Positions 23,972 to 31,443 of a stretch of 39,659 nt of DNA are shown here, piece after piece. Both the position numbers and the translations under genes were made by a program. The notes beneath the pieces were generated by a model that saw nothing but the letters and a program-made list of their open reading frames with translations, was not told the origin of the DNA and did no database searches. Origin of the DNA: JBMTVN01 sp046047235 (GTDB lineage: Bacteria > Verrucomicrobiota > Verrucomicrobiia > Limisphaerales > JAHDYP01); contig JBJOII010000045.1 in the NCBI GenBank assembly GCA_046047235.1, positions 1 to 39,659 of the forward strand, written 5' to 3'. Position 1 is the stretch's first letter. Every line of letters starts with the position of its first letter.

Positions 23972-25363
23972 ATGACCACGAGATTGCGTGTTGCGAGCTG
24001 GTGCCTTGTGTGGATGGCGTTGCTGGTGCGGGCTGTGTGTGCCGGGGAAGAGTGGATTCAAGCGGGGAAGGAGCATTCCTGGTATTGGGAGATGGGGGGG
24101 AGGCCGGTGGTATTGCTGGGTGGGAGCGACGATGACAACCTCTTTCAGGATCCGGAGGTGAAGGGGCAGCTGGACTTGATGGCGGAGGTTGGGGCGAACT
24201 ATGTGCGGAACACGATGAGCGATCGTCCGGACAAGGGTTTCGAGGTCTATCCTTTCCTGCAGTTACCCGGAGGGAAGTATGACTTGGATCGATGGAATCC
24301 AGAGTATTGGCGGCGTTTTGAGCGGTTTCTGTCGTTGACGGAGGAGCGGGGGATTGTGGTGCAGATTGAGGTCTGGGACCGGTTTGATTATTGGGGTCCG
24401 AACTGGGAGAAGCATCCCTACAACCCCGCGAACAACATCAACTACAGCTATGCGGAGTCGGGCTTCGTGGAGGCTTATCCGGACCATGCCGGCTCGAACA
24501 AGCAACCGTTCTTTTTCACGACGCCTGGTCAACGCGACAACCGGGTAGTGCTGCCTTACCAGCAGCGCTTTGTGGAGCGCATGCTGTCGGCGTCACTGCG
24601 TCACGGTCATGTGCTTTACTGCATGGACAATGAGACTTCGGGTGATCCGGCCTGGGGGGCGTATTGGGCCGAATTCATTCGCGAGCGCGCGAGGGCGGCA
24701 GGTGTCGATGTGTGCCTGACTGAGATGTGGGATGACTGGAATTTACGTGGTCCCCAGCATCGGCAGACGCTGGATCATCCCGAGTTGTATGACTTCGTGG
24801 ATGTGTCGCAGAACAACCATCAGAAGGGACAGGTGCACTGGGACAATTTCCAATGGGTGAGGAGATATCTGGCGGAGCATCCGAGGCCGATTAATACCGT
24901 GAAAACGTATGGTGCGGACGGGAACAAGTTCGGGCACACGGATCGGGACGGGGTTGAGCGCTGGTGGCGTCACCTGGTGGGAGGGGCAGCGGGTGTGAGG
25001 TTCCATCGGCCTGATTCGGGCCTGGGCTTTTCGCCGTTGGCGCAGGGTTGTGTCCGCGCCGCCCGGAAGGTGGAGAGTCTGGTGCCGTGGTGGTCGGTGG
25101 AGCCGTCGCAGGATCTCCTGCGTAATCGTGAGGACAACGAGGCCTATGCGGCGGTGAATCTGGGCGAGGCGTATGTGGTCTATTTCACCGACGGGGGTTC
25201 GGTTGAGCTGGATTTGACCGCGGTTGAGGGGGGATGTCGGGTTCGGTGGGTGGAGATTCGTTCCGGTGACTGGGCGGGGGAGGAAGAGGTTGAGGGAGGG
25301 GGGTGGGCCAGGTTAGGTGCGCCCGGCGGTGGTCACTGGGTGTGCGTGGCCATGCGCAAGTGA
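23972..25363 (+). CDS. Secreted TIM-barrel glycoside hydrolase-like protein
   Basis: A 463-residue exported protein with a signal peptide of about 24 residues (ASWCLVWMALLVRAVCAG). The body reads as a (beta/alpha)8 hydrolase of the DUF4038/cellulase-like kind: GGSDDDNLFQD after the first strand, VGANYVRN, then IVVQIEVWDRFDYWG. Glu221 in DNE and Glu251 in LTEMWDDWN sit at spacings that would suit an acid/base and a second catalytic carboxylate, but I cannot place it in a numbered GH family. A short beta-sandwich domain closes the protein (VVYFTDGGSVELDL). It is divergent from the GH51-like gene, and the two are probably co-regulated through the palindromes between them. The substrate is unknown. 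Confidence 0.75.
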   Translation: MTTRLRVASWCLVWMALLVRAVCAGEEWIQAGKEHSWYWEMGGRPVVLLGGSDDDNLFQDPEVKGQLDLMAEVGANYVRNTMSDRPDKGFEVYPFLQLPGGKYDLDRWNPEYWRRFERFLSLTEERGIVVQIEVWDRFDYWGPNWEKHPYNPANNINYSYAESGFVEAYPDHAGSNKQPFFFTTPGQRDNRVVLPYQQRFVERMLSASLRHGHVLYCMDNETSGDPAWGAYWAEFIRERARAAGVDVCLTEMWDDWNLRGPQHRQTLDHPELYDFVDVSQNNHQKGQVHWDNFQWVRRYLAEHPRPINTVKTYGADGNKFGHTDRDGVERWWRHLVGGAAGVRFHRPDSGLGFSPLAQGCVRAARKVESLVPWWSVEPSQDLLRNREDNEAYAAVNLGEAYVVYFTDGGSVELDLTAVEGGCRVRWVEIRSGDWAGEEEVEGGGWARLGAPGGGHWVCVAMRK

Positions 25364-25404
25364 CGGAACCGGCCGCGGGCTGTTGCCTCGGAGCCTGCAC
25401 AGGC

Positions 25405-25749
25405 CTAACCCGGAGGCCAGGTCATTTGGCGTCCCCCGATCAAGTGCACGTGGAGGTGGGGGACTGCTTCACCGGCGTGGGGGCCATTGTTGATGATGAG
25501 CCGGTAACCGGTGTCCTCGATGCCAAGTTTCCTGGCGACCTCTGCGGCCTTCAGGAGGAGGTGGCCCAGCGTGGCGTGGTCCTCAGGTGTGGCGGCAGCT
25601 ACCCGGGGAATGGGCTTGCGCGGTACTAGCAGCACATGAACCGGAGCCTGGGGCTGGATATCGCGGAAAGCGACCACCAGCTCATCCTCGTAAACGATAT
25701 CACCAGGGATCTCGCGGTCGGCGATTTTCTGAAACAGAGTCTTGCTCAT
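25405..25749 (-). CDS. HIT-family nucleotide-binding protein
   Basis: A 114-residue histidine triad protein of the HinT branch, which hydrolyses nucleoside phosphoramidates and related adducts. The triad HLHVH is at 98-102 and the start MSKTLFQKIADREIPGDIVYEDE is the typical HinT N-terminus, so I start at 25749 rather than ten codons upstream. It is the third gene of a minus-strand run nrdR / unknown / HIT; the gap to the unknown gene is 16 bases. Cytoplasmic housekeeping role. Confidence 0.93.
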   Translation of the reverse strand: MSKTLFQKIADREIPGDIVYEDELVVAFRDIQPQAPVHVLLVPRKPIPRVAAATPEDHATLGHLLLKAAEVARKLGIEDTGYRLIINNGPHAGEAVPHLHVHLIGGRQMTWPPG

Positions 25750-25765
25750 GTGATGGGGCCACTGA

Positions 25766-26323
25766 TTACCGCACGACAAGCATGCATTGGTGGTCCTTGG
25801 CTTCGTGGTCGAACCAGGAGCGGAGTGAATCGACGATCTGGTCCTGCAATTTCTGACAGCGATGACTCCAGCGTCGGGCTCCGGCGAGCCGTTTCACGCA
25901 GCTGCGCAGGCCGCTGTAGCGGACGGCGTCCGGCGAATCAGCGAGCTGGCTGCGCAGGCTCGTGCGGAGTCGGGAGAAGAAGAATAGTTCTGCCCCGCCG
26001 TCCGGTCCGCTGGCGAGTGTGCGGAGGTCGATGGTGGGGCCGGGGACGGGGTTGGTTTCAACGATGGTCTCGCGGACGTCGAGTCCGAAGCCGCGGAGGA
26101 CTTTGGCGAGGGCTTCGGCGAACTCGCCGACGGTGACGCAGGTTTTATGGCACTCCACCTTGAAATGGTGCAGCACGGCGGAGGCGGCCTGTCGGAGGAG
26201 ATGGGGGTCGATTCCTGCGGCGGATTCGCCGACGAGTTCGACGGCGACAGATTCGACTGAACAGGGAATCAGTTCGCCCCTTGCGGTGGCGAACACCAGG
26301 GCATCCGAGTTGAGTTGGATCAT
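25766..26323 (-). CDS. Unknown protein between nrdR and HIT gene
   Basis: A 185-residue protein I do not recognise. It has no signal peptide and no membrane segment. The N-terminal half is mixed alpha/beta (NSDALVFATARGELIPCSVE; VAVELVGESAAGIDPHLLRQAAS) and contains a C-x3-C pair in ECHKTCVT at about residues 57-61. A central stretch VGEFAEALAKVLRGFGLDV recalls the helix pair after an ATP-cone but without the cone itself. The C-terminus is basic with a C-x(n)-C-rich helix (GLRSCVKRLAGARRWSHRC). Its ATG overlaps the nrdR stop by four bases, so it is translated with the ribonucleotide reductase repressor; a role linked to NrdR or nucleotide supply is inference from position. Confidence 0.7.
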   Translation of the reverse strand: MIQLNSDALVFATARGELIPCSVESVAVELVGESAAGIDPHLLRQAASAVLHHFKVECHKTCVTVGEFAEALAKVLRGFGLDVRETIVETNPVPGPTIDLRTLASGPDGGAELFFFSRLRTSLRSQLADSPDAVRYSGLRSCVKRLAGARRWSHRCQKLQDQIVDSLRSWFDHEAKDHQCMLVVR

Positions 26324-26775
26324 GGTTGTTCCTCCAGCTTTTTTACGGCCTGAACGAAATCAGTCGCTTCCTGGAACTGCCGGTAGACGCTGGCAAAGCG
26401 CACGTAGGCGACCTTATCCAGCTTCTGGAGTTCATTCATGACTCGTTCGCCGATGATGCTTCCCGGCACCTCGGATTCGTAGGCATCAGCCAGATCGGTG
26501 CAGATGCGGTCGACGAGATTCTCGACCGTCTGTTTGCTGACCTGACGTTTCTGGCAGGCTTTACGGATTCCGGAGAGGAGTTTTTCCCGGGAGAACACTT
26601 CGCGGCGTCCGTCCCGTTTCACAACCATGAGACCTTCGTGTTCGATTTCCTCGTAGGTCGTGAAGCGGAAACCGCATTTCAGGCATTCGCGTCGACGACG
26701 AATCGTGGCTCCTTCGCGCGAGGCGCGGGAGTCTATGACTTTATCGTCGAGGCATGCACATTTTGGGCAACGCAT
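26320..26775 (-). CDS. nrdR: Transcriptional repressor NrdR
   Basis: A 151-residue NrdR, which represses ribonucleotide reductase genes when dATP is abundant. The N-terminal zinc ribbon has C3/C6 and C31/C34 (RCPKC ... CLKCGFRF), followed by an ATP-cone from about residue 49 (VVKRDGRREVFSREKLLSGI) to about 139. Length and motifs are normal. No nrd structural gene is in the window, so it acts in trans. The start lies nine bases from an inverted repeat (26784-26804), which could fold in its leader. It is the first gene of the run with the unknown 185-residue protein and the HIT gene. Confidence 0.96.
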   Translation of the reverse strand: MRCPKCACLDDKVIDSRASREGATIRRRRECLKCGFRFTTYEEIEHEGLMVVKRDGRREVFSREKLLSGIRKACQKRQVSKQTVENLVDRICTDLADAYESEVPGSIIGERVMNELQKLDKVAYVRFASVYRQFQEATDFVQAVKKLEEQP

Positions 26776-26783
26776 AACAACCG

Positions 26784-26804
26784 ACCGGATCTACAGAATC
26801 CGGT
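26784..26804 (-). promoter_or_regulatory. Inverted repeat in the nrdR leader
   Basis: ACCGGAT and ATCCGGT, seven bases each, are separated by seven bases and end eight bases before the nrdR start codon. The position is that of the ribosome binding site, so it may be an operator or a small leader hairpin. It does not resemble the known NrdR box. Confidence 0.35.
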
Positions 26805-26925
26805 ATTTGGTGGTAGGTAGCATACAAAATCTTGGGGTGTCAAACTTGGCGGGCAATTTTGTCTCGCCTCAGATCCTTGATGGGACCGCTTGTGATCTGT
26901 GCACCATCCAGCTAATCTCGCGCTC

Positions 26926-27297
26926 ATGGTGCATGCTCCAGGCTTTTTGAAGATGGTTAACGAGGCGCGTCCGAGGGTGCGGGAAGTCACGGTGGACGAG
27001 GCGCGCACGCGCTTGGCGCAGGATCCGACGGCTGTGCTGGTGGATGTGCGGGAGGATTCTGAATGGTTGGCCGGGCATGCTGAGGAGGCGGTTCATTTGG
27101 GCAAGGGGGTGTTGGAAAGGGATATTGAAAAGGTAATTCCGGATCCGGATCGACCTGTCTATATGTATTGCGGTGGCGGGTATCGGTCGGTGCTGACCTG
27201 TGATGCGGCACAACGGATGGGTTATCGGAGAGTTTTCTCCATCATAGGGGGTTATCGGGCGATGGTGTCTGACGGGTGGCCGATGCGGACTGACTAG
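26926..27297 (+). CDS. Rhodanese-like sulfurtransferase domain protein
   Basis: A 123-residue single rhodanese domain (start at 26926; 26899 and 26953 are alternatives). The active-site loop CGGGYR begins at Cys82 (YMYCGGGYRSVL), and the N-terminal strand VLVDVREDSEW and the GGYRAMVSDGWP end are typical. Such proteins move sulfane sulfur or act as a phosphatase-like fold; the partner is unknown. It is divergent from nrdR and lies 116 bases before the PocR/AraC regulator, with two hairpins in between that may separate their transcription. Confidence 0.85.
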   Translation: MVHAPGFLKMVNEARPRVREVTVDEARTRLAQDPTAVLVDVREDSEWLAGHAEEAVHLGKGVLERDIEKVIPDPDRPVYMYCGGGYRSVLTCDAAQRMGYRRVFSIIGGYRAMVSDGWPMRTD

Positions 27298-27310
27298 GGG
27301 GATTGGCACG

Positions 27311-27365
27311 GCACGATGTTTAGGGTCTTGTGTAGCGCTTCTTTTATGCCTAAATTGGCTCGTGC
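27311..27365 (+). promoter_or_regulatory. Two-part stem-loop upstream of regulator gene
   Basis: GCACGA (27311-27316) pairs with TCGTGC (27360-27365), and inside it TTTAGG (27319-27324) pairs with CCTAAA (27349-27354), around a 24-base loop. Two nested six-base stems by chance in 55 bases is unlikely. It starts 13 bases after the rhodanese stop and could be a terminator-like or leader structure. Confidence 0.4.
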
Positions 27366-27391
27366 TGGACAAATTGTGGTTACTGTCCAGC
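27364..27391 (+). promoter_or_regulatory. 8-bp hairpin before PocR/AraC start
   Basis: GCTGGACA and TGTCCAGC form a perfect eight-base stem with a 12-base loop, ending 22 bases before the regulator start codon. It is followed by CCGGGCCGTTTTGC, so it may be an attenuator or a terminator; as DNA it could be an operator for autoregulation. It overlaps the outer stem at 27311-27365 by two bases, so the two may compete. Confidence 0.45.
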
Positions 27392-27413
27392 CGGGCCGTT
27401 TTGCTTTGCTGCC

Positions 27414-28298
27414 ATGACCGACGACTACAAACAGCTGGTTGAAGCGCTGCAGAACTCCTCGCTTTTTCAGGACTACCAGAAGTCCTTTAGCGAAGCGACG
27501 GGCCTGCCGGTGATCCTTCGTGCGGTGGAGTCCTGGCAGCTTCCATTTCATGGTCAGAAGCATGAGAACCCGTTTTGCTCACTCATTGCCCAGCGCAGCC
27601 GGACTTCGGCCTGTTGTCTGCAGGTTCAGCAGGAGTTGGCGGACAAGGCGCTGGAGTGTTCGGAGTCTACGGTTTGTCCGTTTGGGTTGACTGATTCAGC
27701 GGTCCCTGTGCGGATGGGGGAGAAGGTTGTGGGGTATCTGCAGACGGGGCAGGTGTTTCGTCGGCGTCCGACCGAGGGGCAGTTCAAGCGGGTTTTAGGT
27801 TTGGCTCGGCGCTGGGGGCTGGAAGTGGAGGAGGAGCAGATGCGGACTGCCTATTTCAGCGGGAAGGTATTGGAGGGGCGGCAGCATGATCACATTGTTC
27901 GGCTGCTCTCGATTTTCGCTCAGCACTTGTCACTGATCAGCAACCAGATTGTGGTGCAGCAGAAGAGTGTTGAGCCTCCGGTGATTACCAAGGCCAAAGA
28001 ATTTATTGCGGCGCACCAGACTGAGGACCTGACCCTTTCCCAGGTGGCCAAAGCGGTGAACACCAGCACGTTCTACTTCTGCAAGATGTTCAAGAAGGTC
28101 ACCGGGCTGAACTTCACCGACTACGTTTCCAGGTTGCGGGTGGAGCGTGCAAGGAATCTTCTGCTGAACAAGAACCTGCGCGTGAGTGAGATCGCGTATG
28201 AAGTAGGGTTTCAGTCGCTCACTCACTTCAACCGCGTCTTTAAGCGGATCCTGGGGGTTTCTCCGACTCAATATCGCGCAAAGCTGCCGCTGCGTTGA
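27414..28298 (+). CDS. PocR-domain AraC-family transcriptional regulator
   Basis: A 294-residue regulator. Residues 1-165 match a PocR ligand-binding domain with its cysteine-rich pattern (ENPFCSLIAQ, ACCLQ, TVCPFGL) and the VVGYLQTGQVF strand. Residues about 190-290 are two AraC helix-turn-helix motifs (LTLSQVAKAVNTSTFYFCKM and VSEIAYEVGFQSLTHFNRVF). PocR domains sense small diols or related sugars' breakdown products; in PVC bacteria such regulators often sit with fucose/rhamnose microcompartment genes, but none are here, so the target genes are elsewhere. The long structured leader suggests its own expression is controlled. It converges on the lpdA gene. Confidence 0.9.
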   Translation: MTDDYKQLVEALQNSSLFQDYQKSFSEATGLPVILRAVESWQLPFHGQKHENPFCSLIAQRSRTSACCLQVQQELADKALECSESTVCPFGLTDSAVPVRMGEKVVGYLQTGQVFRRRPTEGQFKRVLGLARRWGLEVEEEQMRTAYFSGKVLEGRQHDHIVRLLSIFAQHLSLISNQIVVQQKSVEPPVITKAKEFIAAHQTEDLTLSQVAKAVNTSTFYFCKMFKKVTGLNFTDYVSRLRVERARNLLLNKNLRVSEIAYEVGFQSLTHFNRVFKRILGVSPTQYRAKLPLR

Positions 28299-28312
28299 GC
28301 GGCGGCCGCCGC
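28299..28312. terminator. GC palindrome after the regulator stop, possible terminator
   Basis: GCGGCGGCCGCCGC begins at the base after the TGA and is a perfect 14-bp palindrome. RNA could form a five-base stem with a four-base loop. Only a short TTT follows, so terminator function is doubtful. Confidence 0.25.
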
Positions 28313-28425
28313 GGCTTTGGCTCTGCAGCCAATGGCTAGCGGCACCTGGGTCGTGTCTGCCGCGACGAGTCCAATTGCCTCATCCTCGCGCGGGCAGGAT
28401 CCGGCTGCGTTCGGGCCTCCCCCCA

Positions 28426-29841
28426 CTATCCCTTGCGGCGAACGAATGTATGGGTGGCATGGCCGTAGAAGGCCTCGGCGCATTCCATGATCGTCTCGGA
28501 GAGAGTGGGGTGAGGGTGGACCGACAGCGCCAGGTCCTTCGCGGTAGCGCCCATCTCGACGGCGAGCACCCCTTCGGCGATGAGTTCACCGGCGCCTTGC
28601 CCCACGATGCCCACACCGAGAATACGCTCGGTTTCGGGATCGATGATGAGCTTGGTGATACCCTCTGGTCGGTCGAAAGTGAGGGCACGGCCGGAGGCGC
28701 CCCAAGGGAATTTGGCGACTTCCACCGGGATGTTTCGGGCCTTGGCTTCGCTCTCAGTCAGTCCGCACCAGGCCAGTTCGGGATCGGTGAATACCACGGC
28801 CGGGATGACGAAATTGTCGGGGCCGGCGTAGCTGCCACTGATGACTTCCACCGCGATGCGCGCTTCGCGGGTGGCTTTGTGTGCGAGCATGATGCCGCCG
28901 GCGGCATCGCCAATGCAGAAGATGGAGGGGTCGTCGGTTTGCTGTTTGTCGTTGACCGCGATGAAGCCCTTGTCCGTACGCTTGACGCGGGTGTTTTCGA
29001 GGCCGAGGTCGTCGCAGTTGGGTGAGCGGCCGACGGCTACGAGCACGCGGTCGTAGTGTTCCTCGGACTTTTTGCCGTCCAGTTCCATCTCGACTTTGAT
29101 CTGTTTGCCGGCGGTGGCCATGCTCAGCACCTTGGCTTTGAGCCGGACCTCGCTGAAGTTCTTCTTGGCGTAGGTGAAGATTGGGCGGACCAGGTCCGGA
29201 TCAGCGCCCATGAGAAGGGACTCCATGAGCTCGACGACGACGACCTTGCTGCCGAGGCTGGCATAGACGGTTCCCAGTTCCATGCCGATATAGCCGCCAC
29301 CAACGACGAGCAGGCTTTGTGGGATGTCCTGAATGTTCAGGGCTTCCGTGGAGGTCATGATACGGGGGTTACCCAGATCGAACGCTTTGGGGATGGCTGC
29401 CTTGGAACCGGTGGCGATGATGGCTTGTTCGAAGCGGATGAACTTCTGACCTTCTTCGGTCTCCACGCGCAGCGTGTTGGAGTCCTCAAAATGGCCCCGG
29501 CCGTTCCAGACGTCCACCTTGCGCATCTTGGCGAGACTCCCGATGCCGCCGGACAGGCGATCGAGAATTCCTTCCTTCCAGCTGCGGAGTTTGTCGACGT
29601 CGATGGTGGGTTCCGTGAAGGTGATGCCGCGGTGGGAGGATTCTTTGGCGGCGGTGACGAGATGGGTTGCGTGGAGGAGGGCTTTGGATGGGATGCAGCC
29701 ACGGTTGAGGCAGACGCCGCCGAGCCGCTTGTCCTGTTCCACGAGGATGACTTTCTTGCCGAGGTCAGCAGCGTAGAAGGCCGCTGCGTAGCCTCCCGGG
29801 CCCGCGCCCAGGACGACAACTTCAGTAGTGATGGGATCCAT
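28426..29841 (-). CDS. lpdA: Dihydrolipoyl dehydrogenase (E3)
   Basis: A 471-residue flavoprotein that reoxidises dihydrolipoamide in 2-oxoacid dehydrogenase complexes, passing electrons to NAD. FAD-binding GAGPGGYAA at 12-20, redox-active disulfide C44/C49 in GGVCLNRGCIPSKAL, NAD-binding VVGGGYIGMELG in the middle, GDAAGG second FAD motif, and the catalytic HPHPTLSE (His444, Glu449) in the dimer interface. All key residues are present. It lies four bases after the E2 gene in the same direction, so the two form an operon. Its 3' end converges on the PocR/AraC regulator. Confidence 0.96.
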   Translation of the reverse strand: MDPITTEVVVLGAGPGGYAAAFYAADLGKKVILVEQDKRLGGVCLNRGCIPSKALLHATHLVTAAKESSHRGITFTEPTIDVDKLRSWKEGILDRLSGGIGSLAKMRKVDVWNGRGHFEDSNTLRVETEEGQKFIRFEQAIIATGSKAAIPKAFDLGNPRIMTSTEALNIQDIPQSLLVVGGGYIGMELGTVYASLGSKVVVVELMESLLMGADPDLVRPIFTYAKKNFSEVRLKAKVLSMATAGKQIKVEMELDGKKSEEHYDRVLVAVGRSPNCDDLGLENTRVKRTDKGFIAVNDKQQTDDPSIFCIGDAAGGIMLAHKATREARIAVEVISGSYAGPDNFVIPAVVFTDPELAWCGLTESEAKARNIPVEVAKFPWGASGRALTFDRPEGITKLIIDPETERILGVGIVGQGAGELIAEGVLAVEMGATAKDLALSVHPHPTLSETIMECAEAFYGHATHTFVRRKG

Positions 29842-29845
29842 AAAA

Positions 29846-31147
29846 TTAGAGCTTCAATGCTTCTTCAGGGAACTGCTGGATGGTCTGCACCAGGTCGACC
29901 ATGAAACGCGCGGCAGAACCGCCGTCGATGACGCGATGGTCGTAGGAAAGGGCCATGGGCATGAGCAGGCGAGGGACGATTACGTTTTCATGCACGGCGG
30001 GTTTCAGTGCTGCGCGGCCGAGGCCAAGGATGGCGACTTCCGGGCGGTTGACGATCGGGGTGAAATGGGCACCGCCAATGCCACCCTGATTGGAGATTGT
30101 GAAGGAGCCGCCTTTCAGGTCTTCCAGGCCGATCTTGCGATCACGGGCCCTGGCGGCCAAGGACTCCACATCCTGACAAAGCTGGAGCACGCTCTTCTTA
30201 TCGACATCACGGATGACGGGCACAATCAGGCCGGCATCGGTATCGACCGCCAGGCCGAGGTGGAAATAGTTTTTGAGGACGAGCTCCTGGGTGGCTTCGT
30301 CCAGGCTGCTATTGAAGAGGGGGTGTTTTTGCAGCGTCTGGACAACCGCGCGCAGGATGATGGGGGTCATGGTTAGCCGTGTGCCCTTGGCTTCGTAGGC
30401 TTTGGCATGGCTTTTCCGGAGATCATTGAGGCGTGTGAGGTCGGCATCGTCAAACTGCGTGACGCGCGGCGTCGCCAGCCAACTCTCCGTCATCCGTTGG
30501 GAGATGGTTTTGCGGAGGACTGACAGGGGTTTGCGCTCGACGGGGCCCCACTGGCTGAAGTCGATGGACTCGGCGGGAGGCAGGGCCGCGCCGGGTTTGC
30601 CGGCGGCGGTTTCTTTGCGTTGGAAAGCGATGCGCTGGAGGAGCTCGATGTAGGTGCGGATATCCTCCATGCCGATACGACCGCCGCGCTGGGTTCCGCG
30701 GACGCGGTGCAGGTCGATGCCGAGTTCTTTGGCGAGGCGGCGGATGGCAGGGGGTGCGGCGATGGGGGTTTCGGATTCTTGCGGGAGTTCTTCTACGACC
30801 TCTACCGCAGCCGGCGCGGATGTGGCTGCCCGGGATTTGCTGGCTGCCTTGGACCCTGTGCTCTTGGGTTGGGGCGCAGGTTCTGCTGCCGGAGCCGGGG
30901 CCGGTTCGGCCGCGCCGCCTCCGCCTAATCGCACAAGCGTGGCGCCCACCGAAACCCGGTCGCCCTCCTTGACCAGGATGGCGCTCACGGTTCCGGCGGC
31001 CGAGGCGGGGATGGGTGCAACGGCCTTTTCGTTTTCCAGTTCCAGGATGGTTTGGCCTTCGGAAACGGAGTCACCAACCTGAACCAGGATGCTGACCACC
31101 ACTCCGGACTCTGCTCCCTCACCCAGCTTGGGCAGTTTAATGTCCAT
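29846..31147 (-). CDS. Dihydrolipoamide acyltransferase (E2)
   Basis: A 433-residue E2 core enzyme. One lipoyl domain (1-76) with the lipoylated Lys41 in ENEKAV; the usual motif is ETDKA, so the two residues before the lysine differ slightly. An Ala/Pro linker (78-130), a peripheral subunit-binding domain (131-167, PAIRRLAKELGIDL ... GRIGMEDI), then the catalytic domain ending SYDHRVIDGG with His404 and Asp408. It is most like the acetyltransferase of pyruvate dehydrogenase, though a branched-chain or 2-oxoglutarate substrate cannot be excluded without E1. The lpdA gene follows directly. No E1 gene is next to it: upstream is a divergent methyltransferase, so E1 must be encoded elsewhere. Confidence 0.93.
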   Translation of the reverse strand: MDIKLPKLGEGAESGVVVSILVQVGDSVSEGQTILELENEKAVAPIPASAAGTVSAILVKEGDRVSVGATLVRLGGGGAAEPAPAPAAEPAPQPKSTGSKAASKSRAATSAPAAVEVVEELPQESETPIAAPPAIRRLAKELGIDLHRVRGTQRGGRIGMEDIRTYIELLQRIAFQRKETAAGKPGAALPPAESIDFSQWGPVERKPLSVLRKTISQRMTESWLATPRVTQFDDADLTRLNDLRKSHAKAYEAKGTRLTMTPIILRAVVQTLQKHPLFNSSLDEATQELVLKNYFHLGLAVDTDAGLIVPVIRDVDKKSVLQLCQDVESLAARARDRKIGLEDLKGGSFTISNQGGIGGAHFTPIVNRPEVAILGLGRAALKPAVHENVIVPRLLMPMALSYDHRVIDGGSAARFMVDLVQTIQQFPEEALKL

Positions 31148-31443
31148 ATCGCGAAATCTTAATGTCGGCTGACGCTAGTGCAAATTCAGGAACGCCTGCC
31201 AGTAAGAAATCTGGAGCTCTTCTGTGGAGTCAGCCGGATTTTGTATCGGCTTTAACGATGGTAGGCAGCCGGGTAACGAGTGTTGAAGGGGAACTCCGTC
31301 GAGGGCTGAAGGGGCAGCGTCATAATTATCGTTAACGCAGTCTCTTGCAGATCGTCCCGAACTGTCGGTTCTTTTCTGCAGTTAGGGGGTCGGCCAAGGT
31401 CACCAAGGTTGACAACAGCTTACGGCTCCACTGAATTCGGGAG
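31148..31443. other. Divergent intergenic region
   Basis: A 296-base gap between E2 (minus) and the methyltransferase (plus). I see no gene or RNA. There is an inverted pair TTAACGAT (31252-31259) / ATCGTTAA (31328-31335) 68 bases apart, and an AT-rich spot CATAATTATC at 31321 that could be a promoter. No repeat-family module is present. Confidence 0.4.

Noticed and set aside
25364..25420. Bidirectional terminator between the hydrolase and HIT genes
   Set aside because: Only five-base stems (GCCTG-CA-CAGGC and GGCCT...AGGCC) without a T-run.
31311..31345. Possible dif site (CATAATTATCGTTAAC)
   Set aside because: Only one half resembles the XerC/XerD arms and the expected symmetric TTAT arm is missing.
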